A stretch of DNA of 64,000 nt from Candidatus Saccharimonadota bacterium (GCA_017464135.1 JAFUEB010000004.1:124001-188000); one strand, 5' to 3'; positions 9,287-18,721 are shown, counted from the stretch's first letter. Translations and numbers: made by a program. Notes: generated by a model from the letters alone, not told the origin.

Positions 9287-9315
9287 TATAATTAGCCCTA
9301 TATAATATATAGGGC
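9287..9315 (+). promoter_or_regulatory. SUF operon promoter with palindromic operator over the start site
   Basis: TATAAT at 9287-9292 is followed by a perfect palindrome at 9295-9315, arms GCCCTATATA and TATATAGGGC around one central A. The expected transcription start (near 9299) lies inside it. The arms could bind a dimeric repressor, perhaps an Fe-S or redox regulator, or form a 5' hairpin in the mRNA. There is no T-run, so it is not a typical terminator. Confidence 0.55.
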
Positions 9316-9319
9316 ATTT

Positions 9320-9955
9320 ATGTTAGTTCTAAGAGATATTTCATACAAGGTAGGGAATAAGACGATTTTAAATAATATTTCTTTGGAAGTTTCGAATGCG
9401 GATTTTTTGATTATTACTGGCCCGAATGGCAGTGGTAAATCGACGCTCGCGAAGATTATTATGGGCATTATTAAGCCGACTACTGGTAGGATTCTTTATA
9501 ATGGCAAGGATATTACTAATCTAGACGTGACTGAAAGAGCCAAACTTGGCGTTAGTTATGCTTTCCAACAACCAGTGAATATTAAGGGCCTTCGCGCGCG
9601 CGACTTAATTGAAGCCGCTGTCGGCGCTCCGATCGGAGATACTTCGGCAGGCAAATATTTAAAAGCGGTCGGCCTGAATCCTGTTGAGTACTTGGATCGC
9701 GAACTCGACAATTCGTTATCTGGTGGCGAGAAAAAACGCATCGAAATTGCTTCGGTACTCGCTAGGAATGCCGAGTTGACCGTATTTGATGAGCCGGAGG
9801 CTGGGATTGATCTTTGGAGCTTCTCTGATCTACTGAAAGTTTTAAAGAAACAGCAGGCCAAGGGTAAGACACAGATTGTAATTTCCCATCAAGAGAGAAT
9901 TATTAATGCCGGTAATAAGTTAATCGTTTTGAAGAATGGAGCAATCGATGGTTGA
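9320..9955 (+). CDS. sufC: Fe-S cluster assembly ATPase SufC
   Basis: A 211-residue ABC ATPase. Walker A GPNGSGKST is at residues 34-42, the signature LSGGEKKR near 134 and Walker B with Glu in TVFDEPEAGID near 157, followed by the H-motif in VISHQER. Length and the EPEAGID variant are typical of SufC, which drives conformational change in the SufB/D scaffold during Fe-S cluster assembly. It overlaps the start of the next gene by 8 bases, so the two are translationally coupled. Only these two SUF genes are present here; a SufS-like desulfurase is far away at 61675. This fits a minimal SUF (SMS-like) system. Confidence 0.9.
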   Translation: MLVLRDISYKVGNKTILNNISLEVSNADFLIITGPNGSGKSTLAKIIMGIIKPTTGRILYNGKDITNLDVTERAKLGVSYAFQQPVNIKGLRARDLIEAAVGAPIGDTSAGKYLKAVGLNPVEYLDRELDNSLSGGEKKRIEIASVLARNAELTVFDEPEAGIDLWSFSDLLKVLKKQQAKGKTQIVISHQERIINAGNKLIVLKNGAIDG

Positions 9956-10874
9956 ATTTTCGGAAATTGAGAAACGGATTTTGAGGGAAACGATTGATTT
10001 TTATGAGATCCCAGAAGGCGCCTACAACTTCCGCATCAACGGCAAATCTGTCGCCAAAAAATCAACTGCGAATATTGATGTAATGCTGAAACCGAATGGT
10101 AAAGGCCTTGAGATTAGAGTGAGGCCTGGCACTAAGAACGAGAGTGTCCATATCCCAGTAGTGATTTCGGCTAGCGGCATGAGGGAAGTGGTCGAGAATG
10201 ATTTCTATATTGGTAAGGGTGCTGAGGTTCTAATTATTGCTGGATGTGGCATCTATAACTGTGGCGGCGAATCCTCTAGGCACGACGGAATTCATAGGCT
10301 GTATGTCGAGAAGGGCGCGCATGTGAAATATATAGAGAAGCATTTCGGCTTCGGGGAAAGACTTAGCAAGAAAGACATTAATCCAACAACTGAGGTCTTT
10401 GCTGAGCCAGATAGTTTAGTCGAAATGGAACTCGAGCAGCTTAAAGGTGTCTCTTCGACTATTCGCATCACTAGCGCCGAACTTAAGGATAATGCAAAGC
10501 TTATCATTAAAGAGCGTCTCTTTACACATGGCCGTCAGACGGCCGAGAGTAAAATTAAGGCCGTACTAATTGGCAAGGATTCAACCGTGGATATTTCTTC
10601 GAGGGCGGTAGCGCAAGATTATTCAGTTCAGAACTTCTCGTCCAACATTATCGGTGAAGGGGAATGTCGTGGCCATTCAGAATGCGATGCGATTATCATG
10701 GACCACGCCAGGGTCACGGCCTTGCCATCACTAACGGCAAATTCGCTCGACGCCGAGCTGATTCATGAGGCCGCGATTGGCAAAATTGCTGGCGAACAAA
10801 TAACTAAGTTGATGTCGCTAGGCCTAACAAGGGCCGAAGCCGAGTCAAAAATCATCAATGGATTCTTAAAATAA
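9948..10874 (+). CDS. SufB/SufD-family scaffold protein
   Basis: A 308-residue protein starting at ATG 9948 (GGAG 7 bases upstream) inside the end of sufC. It has the SufBD beta-helix core: CGIYNCGGESSRHDGIHRLY, GAHVKYIEKHFG, and the conserved GHSECDAIIMDHA and HEAAIGKIAGEQI segments near the C-terminus. The C-terminal half holds the conserved Cys of GHSECD and the His of HEAAIGKIA, which in SufB/SufD help bind the nascent cluster. It is shorter than typical SufB (about 470 residues) and lacks the N-terminal domain, so one subunit may form a homodimer with SufC, as in archaeal-type minimal systems. Calling it SufB rather than SufD is uncertain. Confidence 0.85.
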   Translation: MVEFSEIEKRILRETIDFYEIPEGAYNFRINGKSVAKKSTANIDVMLKPNGKGLEIRVRPGTKNESVHIPVVISASGMREVVENDFYIGKGAEVLIIAGCGIYNCGGESSRHDGIHRLYVEKGAHVKYIEKHFGFGERLSKKDINPTTEVFAEPDSLVEMELEQLKGVSSTIRITSAELKDNAKLIIKERLFTHGRQTAESKIKAVLIGKDSTVDISSRAVAQDYSVQNFSSNIIGEGECRGHSECDAIIMDHARVTALPSLTANSLDAELIHEAAIGKIAGEQITKLMSLGLTRAEAESKIINGFLK

Positions 10875-10919
10875 GACTATTTGTTGTATTTTTTACAAAT
10901 TTAGCATAAAAGTCTTGAA

Positions 10920-10968
10920 TTACTATATATAGTGGTGTATTATAGAAACAAGACACTAAATGTAGGGT
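10920..10968 (+). promoter_or_regulatory. Two candidate NrdR boxes upstream of nrdD
   Basis: TTACTATATATAGTGG (10920-10935) and ACACTAAATGTAGGGT (10953-10968) resemble the NrdR box (ACACWATATATWGTGT). Their centres are 33 bases apart, close to three helical turns. NrdR represses ribonucleotide reductase genes when dATP is high. No nrdR gene lies in this window. The remaining leader (10969-11058) ends in a strong AAGGAGG site. Confidence 0.6.
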
Positions 10969-11058
10969 TACTGCAAATCAGCATTACCACAGTAGTTGCC
11001 CGGCAGGTCATATATAAATTAACGAACCAAATGGAATACATTTAAGGAGGTATATTTC

Positions 11059-13254
11059 ATGTTCAAAAGAATTATTAAGCGGGATGGGAAGATTGTAAAA
11101 TTCGATCCCGAGAAAATCGTGGACGCCATCGCGAAGGCTGGGCTTGCGACTGAAGAATTCAAGGCAGACCGCGCTAGAGCACTCGCGGAAAAAGTTGTAG
11201 AAAGAGCTGGGGAGAAGATTACGGCGCGCACTCCGAACGTTGAGCAGATTCAGGATATCGTAGAAGAAGTTTTGATGGAGTCTTCGTTTAAGAAGACCGC
11301 TAGGGCTTATATCCGCTATCGTCAGGAACGTTCTAGAATCCGCACTGCTAAATCCGACCTGATGATGATTTATCGTACGATTTCGCACGCTGATGCGTCT
11401 GAGGATTCTGACGTAAAGCGCTCAAATGCTAACGTTGACGGTAACTCCGCTATGGGTAAGATGCTTCAATTCGGCGCAGAAGGTTCCAAGGTCTTTGCAA
11501 AAACCTTACTCCTTCGCCCAGATATCGCAGCCGCCCATGATGCTGGCGAGATTCATATTCATGATCTTGATTTCTACGCTACTGGCACCCTAACTTGTTG
11601 CCAATCCGATCCGTTTGTATTGTTTGAAAATGGCGGATTTAACACTGGGCATGGTCATCTACGTACACCGAACTCAATTAGCTCTTATGGTGCACTTGCT
11701 GCGATTTTGCTTCAAGCTAACCAGAATGAGCAACACGGTGGTCAATCCATTCCGAACTTCGACTACGCGATGGCTCCAGGCGTAAATAAATCATTCCGCA
11801 AGGCCCTGAAGCGCAATCTTGAGAAATACAACAAGTTTACTGGTAAGAAACTCGAGCTGGATGTCAAAGACAGCTATGAATACGGTGATGATAAGAAACT
11901 CGCTAAAGAGAAATGGCCACAAGAAGTAATTGATGCTTCGAATGAGGATGTCGAGAAAGAAACTCTCCAAGCCATGGAGGGCTTCGTCCACAATCTTAAT
12001 ACGATGCATTCACGTGCTGGTGCACAGGTACCATTTACTTCGATTAACTTCGGTACTGATACCACTCCGGCTGGTCGTTTGGTTTCACTTGATCTTCTTC
12101 AAGCAACTGAGAATGGCCTTGGTAAGGGCGAGACGCCAATCTTCCCAATTTCGATTCTTAAAGTCAAGGAAGGCATCAACTATAATCCTAAGGATCCGAA
12201 CTACGACATCTTTAAGCGTTCGATGGAAGTATCCGCTAAGAGATTATTCCCAAATTTCTGTTTCATCGATGCGCCTTATAATTTGAAATACTACAAGAAG
12301 GGCGATTACCGCACCGAGATTGCAACCATGGGTTGCCGTACGCGTGTATTTGCTTCCGTCTTCCCAGAATCTGATGGCATCGTCACTGGTCGTGGCAACT
12401 TATCCTTTACGACGATTAATATTGTTAGAATCGGTATTAAGCACGGTATTTGCCTTGGTGAGCGCAAAGAGGCCGACTGGGATGGTTTTTATCATGAACT
12501 TGATGAGAAACTCGATCTCGTGAAGGATCAGCTCCTTGAGCGCTTCGAATTTCAGGCTAACCAACATGTCCGCAACTTCCCATTCCTGATGGGACAAGGA
12601 AACTGGTTTGGCTCTGAGAAGCTTGGCCCAAACGATACGCTCCGTGATGTGATTAAACACGGTACACTTTCAATCGGTTTCATCGGTCTTGCTGAGACGC
12701 TCGTTGCTATGACTGGCAAGCACCATGGCGAAGACGAAGATGCTCGCGACCTTGGTCTTGATATCGTCACTCATATGCGTGAGAAATGTGATAGCTATTG
12801 CAAGAAGTACAAACTCAACTTCTCGCTCCTCGCCACTCCGGCCGAAGGTATTGCAGGTAGATTTACCAAGATTGACCGCAAAGAATTTGGTAAGATTAAG
12901 GGTGTAACCGATAGGGATTTCTACACCAACTCCTTCCATGTGCCAGTTTACTATCCAATTTCTGCCTTTGATAAGATTGAAATTGAGGCACCTTACCATA
13001 ACCTCTGTAATGCTGGTCACATTACCTACATTGAGCTTGATGGCGATCCTTCTCAGAATATTGCCGCCTTCGAAGCCGTGATTCGTAAGATGCATGATTG
13101 TGGTATTGGCTATGGCTCTGTAAACCACCCGGTTGACCGCGATCCTGTTTGTGGTTACTCCGGTATCATCAAGGGCGAGAGGTGTCCACATTGTGGTCGT
13201 CTCGAAGGTGATGTGCCTTTCGAAAAAGTTTGTAACTGTGCAAAGGGTAAATAA
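11059..13254 (+). CDS. nrdD: Anaerobic (class III) ribonucleoside-triphosphate reductase
   Basis: A 731-residue protein. Residues 1-95 are an ATP-cone domain (FKRIIKRDGKIVKFDPEKI), the allosteric overall-activity site. The rest is the glycyl-radical barrel, ending with DPVCGYSG, where Gly699 would carry the radical, followed by zinc-binding cysteines in CPHC and CNC. It reduces NTPs to dNTPs and works only without oxygen, so the cell makes its DNA precursors anaerobically. The strong AAGGAGG site fits the ATG. The stop codon overlaps the start of nrdG by one base. Candidate NrdR boxes lie upstream. Confidence 0.95.
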   Translation: MFKRIIKRDGKIVKFDPEKIVDAIAKAGLATEEFKADRARALAEKVVERAGEKITARTPNVEQIQDIVEEVLMESSFKKTARAYIRYRQERSRIRTAKSDLMMIYRTISHADASEDSDVKRSNANVDGNSAMGKMLQFGAEGSKVFAKTLLLRPDIAAAHDAGEIHIHDLDFYATGTLTCCQSDPFVLFENGGFNTGHGHLRTPNSISSYGALAAILLQANQNEQHGGQSIPNFDYAMAPGVNKSFRKALKRNLEKYNKFTGKKLELDVKDSYEYGDDKKLAKEKWPQEVIDASNEDVEKETLQAMEGFVHNLNTMHSRAGAQVPFTSINFGTDTTPAGRLVSLDLLQATENGLGKGETPIFPISILKVKEGINYNPKDPNYDIFKRSMEVSAKRLFPNFCFIDAPYNLKYYKKGDYRTEIATMGCRTRVFASVFPESDGIVTGRGNLSFTTINIVRIGIKHGICLGERKEADWDGFYHELDEKLDLVKDQLLERFEFQANQHVRNFPFLMGQGNWFGSEKLGPNDTLRDVIKHGTLSIGFIGLAETLVAMTGKHHGEDEDARDLGLDIVTHMREKCDSYCKKYKLNFSLLATPAEGIAGRFTKIDRKEFGKIKGVTDRDFYTNSFHVPVYYPISAFDKIEIEAPYHNLCNAGHITYIELDGDPSQNIAAFEAVIRKMHDCGIGYGSVNHPVDRDPVCGYSGIIKGERCPHCGRLEGDVPFEKVCNCAKGK

Positions 13255-13817
13255 TGACTACCCAAAAAATAGATTGGGACAAAATGGCTGTCGAGCGGAT
13301 TCTATCTGCTCCACAGCCACCTAAGGGCTTAATTCGGTTGTCTGGGCCATGCGAGCACGATAATATAGTGAATGGTGACGGCTTAAGAGCAGTGGTCTGG
13401 ACACAAGGATGCCCAAACCACTGTAAAGAATGTCAGAATCCAGAAACTTGGGATTTTAATGCTGGCAAACTTGTACCAATTGATGAGCTTAAAGAAGAAC
13501 TGAAGAAATACCGTGGTCAGGCTGGCCTTACCTTCTGCGGTGGCGAGCCGTTCGTGCAACCGGCTGCCTGTAAGGAATTAGCCGATTGGGTACGCAAGGA
13601 ACTCGGTTGGAATGTTTGGAGTTTTTCTGGCTTTACCTATGAGCAAATCAAAATGGCTGGCGGTGACGCTTGGGAGTTTCTCAAATCTCTCGATGCTATT
13701 ATTGATGGGCCATTTATTATTGGATTAAAAGATTTGAGTCTGCGCTATCGTGGCTCAAAAAACCAAAGGCTGCTCCACCTAGAATACGGGACCGGTAAGA
13801 TACTCTCCATCGAGTAA
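13254..13817 (+). CDS. nrdG: Anaerobic ribonucleotide reductase activating protein
   Basis: A 187-residue radical SAM protein. The cluster motif CPNHCKECQNPE (CxxxCxxC) lies near residue 52, followed by FCGGEPF, the GGE motif that binds S-adenosylmethionine. It generates the glycyl radical on NrdD using a [4Fe-4S] cluster, presumably loaded by the nearby SUF proteins. Its ATG overlaps the nrdD stop (TAATG), the standard nrdDG arrangement. Compared with short NrdG proteins (~155 residues) it has an N-terminal extension of ~30 residues before LSGPCEHDN. Confidence 0.95.
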   Translation: MTTQKIDWDKMAVERILSAPQPPKGLIRLSGPCEHDNIVNGDGLRAVVWTQGCPNHCKECQNPETWDFNAGKLVPIDELKEELKKYRGQAGLTFCGGEPFVQPAACKELADWVRKELGWNVWSFSGFTYEQIKMAGGDAWEFLKSLDAIIDGPFIIGLKDLSLRYRGSKNQRLLHLEYGTGKILSIE

Positions 13818-13859
13818 TCGTGATATAATATATTTAATATATCTAATCATGGAGGTTTG

Positions 13860-14720
13860 GTGAATTCTGATAGCTCATTTGTCATCTCTCCGATGACGAA
13901 GCGAATTGAACTGAATGCCGGTGAGGTTTATCACGGTACGCTTTCGATTTCCAACCCTGCAAATGCAACCAACGATTTCAAGTTTAAGGTTTCGGTGTCG
14001 GCTTACTCTGTATCTGGCGATGACTATAGCGCTGATTTTTTGACTGAAAACGATCGAACCCTAATTACTAATTGGATTACACTTGATAAGGATTCCGGCA
14101 CCTTGAAGCCAAACGAGACTGCTAAAATCAATTACACGATTACCGTTCCAGAAAATGCTCCTGGTGGTGGGCAATATGCAGCCCTGCTCGTCACTTCTGA
14201 CGCTGATTCAGGCAATACTGATGGCATTGCAGTTGAAAACGTCTTCGAAATGGCAAGCCTGATTTTTGCAAAAATTGAGGGCGAGATTGAGCATGGTGGC
14301 GAAATCAAAGAAAACAATATTCCGGGATTTGTGACTGAGCTCCCAATCACAGTGGATGCCTATGTGTCAAATTCTGGTAATGTTCATGATATCGCACGTG
14401 TAGCAGTAGAAGTAAAGAGCATTTTTTCAGCTGAGCCAATCTATCCGAAAAGTTATGAGAACAACACGATTGAAGAAACCATCATGCCAGATACATCGAG
14501 GTACATCATTCGCGAATTGGATGGATTTTCACCACTTGGGATTTATACGATTAAGCAGACTATCACCTATTTAGACGACGTGTCTGTGGTTGAGAAGACC
14601 GTGATTGCGTGTCCGATTTGGTTCATGGTTCTGCTCAGTGTGACTGTGATTACAATAGTTTATTCAATTTTTAAATCATTAAAGAGACATCGCCGTCGCA
14701 AGCAGATGTTTAGGGATTAA
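13860..14720 (+). CDS. Membrane-anchored Ig-like (DUF916-like) surface protein, no visible signal peptide
   Basis: A 286-residue protein from GTG 13860 (GGAGG 4 bases upstream; TTG 13857 is an alternative). It opens directly with NSDSSFVISPMTKRIEL, then FKVSVSAYS and PENAPGGGQYAALL, a layout seen in DUF916/Fn3-like cell-surface proteins. A C-terminal membrane helix (WFMVLLSVTVITIVYSIF, about residues 256-273) is followed by a basic tail KRHRRRK, as in type I membrane proteins. Such a topology normally needs an N-terminal signal peptide. None is present, and an in-frame stop lies at 13821-13823. A TATAAT at 13824-13829 suggests its own promoter. The N-terminus may have been lost. Confidence 0.6.
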   Translation: MNSDSSFVISPMTKRIELNAGEVYHGTLSISNPANATNDFKFKVSVSAYSVSGDDYSADFLTENDRTLITNWITLDKDSGTLKPNETAKINYTITVPENAPGGGQYAALLVTSDADSGNTDGIAVENVFEMASLIFAKIEGEIEHGGEIKENNIPGFVTELPITVDAYVSNSGNVHDIARVAVEVKSIFSAEPIYPKSYENNTIEETIMPDTSRYIIRELDGFSPLGIYTIKQTITYLDDVSVVEKTVIACPIWFMVLLSVTVITIVYSIFKSLKRHRRRKQMFRD

Positions 14721-14728
14721 GGAGTAAT

Positions 14729-15508
14729 ATGAAAATAGGTGTAATTGGGGCTGGGGCTTACGGGACTGCACTGGGTGGCGTACTCGAAGAAAAAGGACAC
14801 GAGGTGGTTTATTATGATCCGGCAATTACCGATAAATTTGTGCATGATTTAGTTTGGGATGCTGAGATGGTGCTTCTAGCTGCTCCTTCTACGGCGGTAC
14901 CAGAGTTGCTACTTCAACTTGATGTACATACACCACTAATCATAGCGACTAAAGGGATTTTGAAAGATGACATTTTTGCCGATTTCCATGACGTGATGGC
15001 GCTCTCTGGTCCAAGTTTTGCGGATGATATGAAGGCCAAGAAAGAAACCTTCTTAACTGTAACAGATGATAGATTGGTAAAGCTATTTGACACGGATTAT
15101 ATTTCGTTTGACCATACGAAAGATCTCCGTGGTGTTTTGATGTGCGGTGCGCTAAAAAACGTCTATGCAATTAGGGCTGGCTATCTTGGATTAAAGCCTG
15201 ATATGACCGAACACCAGCAATTTATTACGGATGTCGCTAAGGAAATGGAAGAAATCTTGCTTGCTAATGGGGCAATGCGTGATACAGTTTATCATTATTG
15301 TGGTGTTGATGATTTGAAGCTTACTTGCAATCTACCTTCTAGGAATTATGAATTTGGTATGAAGAAACGTGAGAATCCGGATTATCAGCCGGAGAAGACC
15401 GTCGAGGGCGTTGCGACGCTGGCACGAATTGTGGCTGGAGAAATTGAAGTGCCGCTTGAAGCATCGATTCTAAAAGAGATTATTAATATGAACGTGATTG
15501 GAGGATAA
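14729..15508 (+). CDS. gpsA: NAD(P)-dependent glycerol-3-phosphate dehydrogenase, short form
   Basis: A 259-residue protein with an N-terminal Rossmann fold (IGVIGAGAYGTALG), then APSTAVPELL, ATKGI, SGPSFADD and the catalytic lysine region CGALKNVYAI, as in GpsA. The C-terminal helical domain keeps CNLPSRNYEFG and VEGVATL. The family usually has ~330 residues; here loops are shortened, common in reduced genomes. It makes sn-glycerol 3-phosphate from dihydroxyacetone phosphate for phospholipids. AAGGAG precedes the ATG, and the next gene begins at the base after its stop. Confidence 0.85.
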   Translation: MKIGVIGAGAYGTALGGVLEEKGHEVVYYDPAITDKFVHDLVWDAEMVLLAAPSTAVPELLLQLDVHTPLIIATKGILKDDIFADFHDVMALSGPSFADDMKAKKETFLTVTDDRLVKLFDTDYISFDHTKDLRGVLMCGALKNVYAIRAGYLGLKPDMTEHQQFITDVAKEMEEILLANGAMRDTVYHYCGVDDLKLTCNLPSRNYEFGMKKRENPDYQPEKTVEGVATLARIVAGEIEVPLEASILKEIINMNVIGG

Positions 15509-18500
15509 ATGCCTTTAAACGAGAATCAGAGAAAAGCAGTTGAATATCTAGACGGTCCACTTCTGGTTCTGGCTGGTCCTGGTACTGGTAAAACTCAACT
15601 CCTTTCCGAAAAGGTTGCCTATATCTTAAAGCATACGGATACTAACCCAGAAAACATCCTCTGTCTAACCTTTACCGATGCTGGTGCGATGAATATGCGC
15701 GAGCGCTTAAAAACCGTAATTGGGCAGGACGCTTTAAAGGTGAATATCGGCACTTACCATGCGTTTGGCTCTGAGGTTCTCGCTCAATACAAGAATTATT
15801 CCGAAGATTATGATCGCCAACTTGATTCGCCGATTGATGATATTACACAGTTTAAGATTATCAAGGAAATTCAGGACAATCTCCCAGGCAATGATATTCT
15901 GCGTGGCGATAAGATCAAAGATATCATGGGTGTGATTTCGGAAGCGAAAAAAGCTGGACTCACCGAAGATGATCTAGTAAAAATCGCCAAGAAAAACATG
16001 GAGGATTCCGAGATTTTAAGTAATGCGATTTCGCCGCTTCTCCTTAATGTTGTTCCATATAAGTTCAAAGAGTCACTTGAGGGTGCTTATCAGCCGATTC
16101 ATGAGCTTCTAAAGGATTATTCGGACTTGAAGCCGATTACCAAGAATATTGAGCGTTCGATTGCAGCAATGGCTAGAGAACTGAATGAAGCGATGGCGAT
16201 AGCCTTAGACAAGGGTAGCGTTGGAGCACTTTCAAAATGGAAAGACGATTATTTTGAGAAGGATGAAAAAGGGAATTATCGCTTGAAGGATCGCATTCGC
16301 AACAAGAAGCTGCTCTCGGTTGCAAATGTCATGAAACAGTATGAGGATTATCTAAACGAGAATGGTTTGTTCGACTTTAACGATATGATTGAAGAGGCGG
16401 TCCGGATTCTTAATACCGATACCGGCTTCAAACTGACTCTTGAAGAGAGATATCAATTCATCTTACTCGATGAGTTCCAGGATACAAACCCGTCACAGTT
16501 TGCAATTGTGAAGGCAATTACTGATTACGAAAAGCCAAACATCATGGCAGTAGGTGATGACGACCAGGCAATTTTCGAATTCCAGGGTGCACTCTCTTCG
16601 AATTTATCCGATTATCAGAAGTATTATAGTGCGGAGGTAATTCCACTAGTTGAGAATTATCGCAGCACGCAAGAAGTGCTTGATTTTGCGCGAAAGATTA
16701 TCAACCAAGCGCCAGATCGCTTTGCGGATAAGGAATTAATTGCACACAAAGAGCCGCTCACTAAGTCCGGCTTACATCGGATTGAATTCCTTTCTTCCGA
16801 TCAGGAATACGGCTTTGTTGCTGATAAGATTTCGGAGCTCGTGAAATCTGGCGTGAAGCAGAATGAAATTGCGGTGATTTCCTACAAGACTAAATACTTC
16901 GAACCACTTTTACCTTACCTAAAGGAGCATGAAGAAATCAAGATTGCTTACGAAAAACGTGATGATTTATTCCTGGATGACAAGATTCACCAGATTATCT
17001 CGATTATCAGATATATTGATGAGATGGCAAGACAAAAAGTGCCATCCGTACAAATTATGGAGATTTTGTCATATCCATTCTTTAAGGTACCGATGGTCGA
17101 GGTAATTCGTTTAATTGGGCAAGCAAGAGTCGCCCACGAGTCAGCCTTTGATTATCTCGCGAAATCCGAAGACGAAGCCGTAGCCGACGCGATGGCATTT
17201 CTGGCTGATTTGGTCGCTAAAACGTTTACCGAACCACTTGATATCATCATTGATGCAATTGTAAAGAAGATGAATATCGATAGTCTAGATGCTTACGAAC
17301 GGTTTATATTCTACGACAACCTGGCTTCGCTCAAGGGTAAAATCGCTAAGCACTTCGGTGAAAAACAACTAAAGGCCAGTGATTTGGTTGAACTTGTGGA
17401 TGATTACACAAGTGCAAATATGCCGCTAACGGTCACTAGCCCATACCGAGACGCCGATGAGGCCGTCCAGATTCTGACTGCGCATAAAGCCAAAGGGCTC
17501 GAGTTTGAGTATGTCTTCATCTTGACCGCCGACCATTCGGCCTGGGGCTCTGGCAAAGGTAATAACAATCTTTTACTCTTGCCAAATAACCTGACGCAAA
17601 TTCGTCACACCGGTATGACCGATGGTGAGAGAATCCGTATTCTCTATGTAGCATTGACTAGAGCAAAACATACGATCTATATTACCAATGCGCTCCATGA
17701 TTACAATAACAAGGAACAAGATCGTCTTGAATACTTTGCCGAGAACATCGTGAAAGTCAATGGCGAAGAAAAACTAGCATCGCCATATCTGCCGTCTGGA
17801 TTTGGCGAGACGAGATACGCGATTCCTTCCGTCGAAGTGCGTGAAAAGAGTGTTAAGAACTGGGTTTCATCGTATGTCGATAAGACACCAGACGTCAGAC
17901 TACTCTATAAAGAACGTATTAAGAACTGGAAGATGTCAGCATCGGCACTTACTTCATTTATTGATATCGTCTACGCTGGACCACAGAGCTTCTTTAAGAG
18001 CTATGTACTAAATACGCCGCGTGAGCCAGAAACTGAGTCGCTCGTGACGGGCACTTTGATGCACTCGGTATTTGAGGCAGTGACGAACAAAGGCATCTCA
18101 AATGATGAAGCAATTCAATTGTTCCTAGAGGAGCTCGATAAATATGATGTCGAGAGCCAGATTAAGCAAAAGATCCGCGAAAAAGGCCCAGAATACTTAC
18201 TTGTAGCACTTAACGAATTCGGTGATATTCTAAAAAATGGTGAAGCCGAAGTTAATCTCGGTCCAGACAAACTCGTAGTTGATGGGATTCCGGTCACAGG
18301 TAAGGTTGACCACATTACGATTGACGAAGAGAATAAAACAATCGAAATTTATGACTTTAAGACTAGCCAATATCATAGTAATAAGTGGCGCTCGCATAAT
18401 ACTCTCTATAAATATATGTTGCAGCTCGAATTCTATAAATTACTTCTGAAGAATTCACCGAGATATTCTAAGTATAAGATTGAGAAAGCCCACATTTTAT

Positions 18501-18721
18501 TCGTGATTCCAGATAATGATGGTTTAGTCTACGATAAGGAATATATCTTTAACGATGACGACGAGGCTGAGTTACATGCTCTCATGCAAGCGGTTTACAA
18601 GCAGGTGACGTCGCTCGATTTTATTGATGACCCAGAGCTATTTGTCGAGCCAAATACTGAGCTTGGTATTAAGGACATCATGAAGTTCATTGAGCTTTTG
18701 CTTGCAAAAAGTACAGAGTAG
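15509..18721 (+). CDS. UvrD/PcrA-like superfamily 1 helicase with C-terminal RecB-type nuclease domain
   Basis: A 1070-residue protein. Helicase motifs: Q-motif NENQRKAV, Walker A GPGTGKT (residues 23-29), motif Ia FTDAGAMNMRER, motif II LLDEFQDTNPSQF, motif III VGDDDQAIFEFQGA, motif IV NYRSTQEVLDFA, motif V TAHKAKGLEFEYVF and motif VI YVALTRAK. The last ~200 residues contain GKVDHI and EIYDFKTSQ, the metal-binding and catalytic part of a PD-(D/E)XK nuclease as in AddA/AddB and RecB. It probably unwinds and trims double-strand breaks for recombination. It follows gpsA without a gap. No partner addB gene is visible, so it may act alone. Confidence 0.9.
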   Translation: MPLNENQRKAVEYLDGPLLVLAGPGTGKTQLLSEKVAYILKHTDTNPENILCLTFTDAGAMNMRERLKTVIGQDALKVNIGTYHAFGSEVLAQYKNYSEDYDRQLDSPIDDITQFKIIKEIQDNLPGNDILRGDKIKDIMGVISEAKKAGLTEDDLVKIAKKNMEDSEILSNAISPLLLNVVPYKFKESLEGAYQPIHELLKDYSDLKPITKNIERSIAAMARELNEAMAIALDKGSVGALSKWKDDYFEKDEKGNYRLKDRIRNKKLLSVANVMKQYEDYLNENGLFDFNDMIEEAVRILNTDTGFKLTLEERYQFILLDEFQDTNPSQFAIVKAITDYEKPNIMAVGDDDQAIFEFQGALSSNLSDYQKYYSAEVIPLVENYRSTQEVLDFARKIINQAPDRFADKELIAHKEPLTKSGLHRIEFLSSDQEYGFVADKISELVKSGVKQNEIAVISYKTKYFEPLLPYLKEHEEIKIAYEKRDDLFLDDKIHQIISIIRYIDEMARQKVPSVQIMEILSYPFFKVPMVEVIRLIGQARVAHESAFDYLAKSEDEAVADAMAFLADLVAKTFTEPLDIIIDAIVKKMNIDSLDAYERFIFYDNLASLKGKIAKHFGEKQLKASDLVELVDDYTSANMPLTVTSPYRDADEAVQILTAHKAKGLEFEYVFILTADHSAWGSGKGNNNLLLLPNNLTQIRHTGMTDGERIRILYVALTRAKHTIYITNALHDYNNKEQDRLEYFAENIVKVNGEEKLASPYLPSGFGETRYAIPSVEVREKSVKNWVSSYVDKTPDVRLLYKERIKNWKMSASALTSFIDIVYAGPQSFFKSYVLNTPREPETESLVTGTLMHSVFEAVTNKGISNDEAIQLFLEELDKYDVESQIKQKIREKGPEYLLVALNEFGDILKNGEAEVNLGPDKLVVDGIPVTGKVDHITIDEENKTIEIYDFKTSQYHSNKWRSHNTLYKYMLQLEFYKLLLKNSPRYSKYKIEKAHILFVIPDNDGLVYDKEYIFNDDDEAELHALMQAVYKQVTSLDFIDDPELFVEPNTELGIKDIMKFIELLLAKSTE

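Noticed and set aside
10969-11058. Riboswitch in the nrdD leader
   Set aside because: No recognisable conserved riboswitch core; only short weak pairings were seen.
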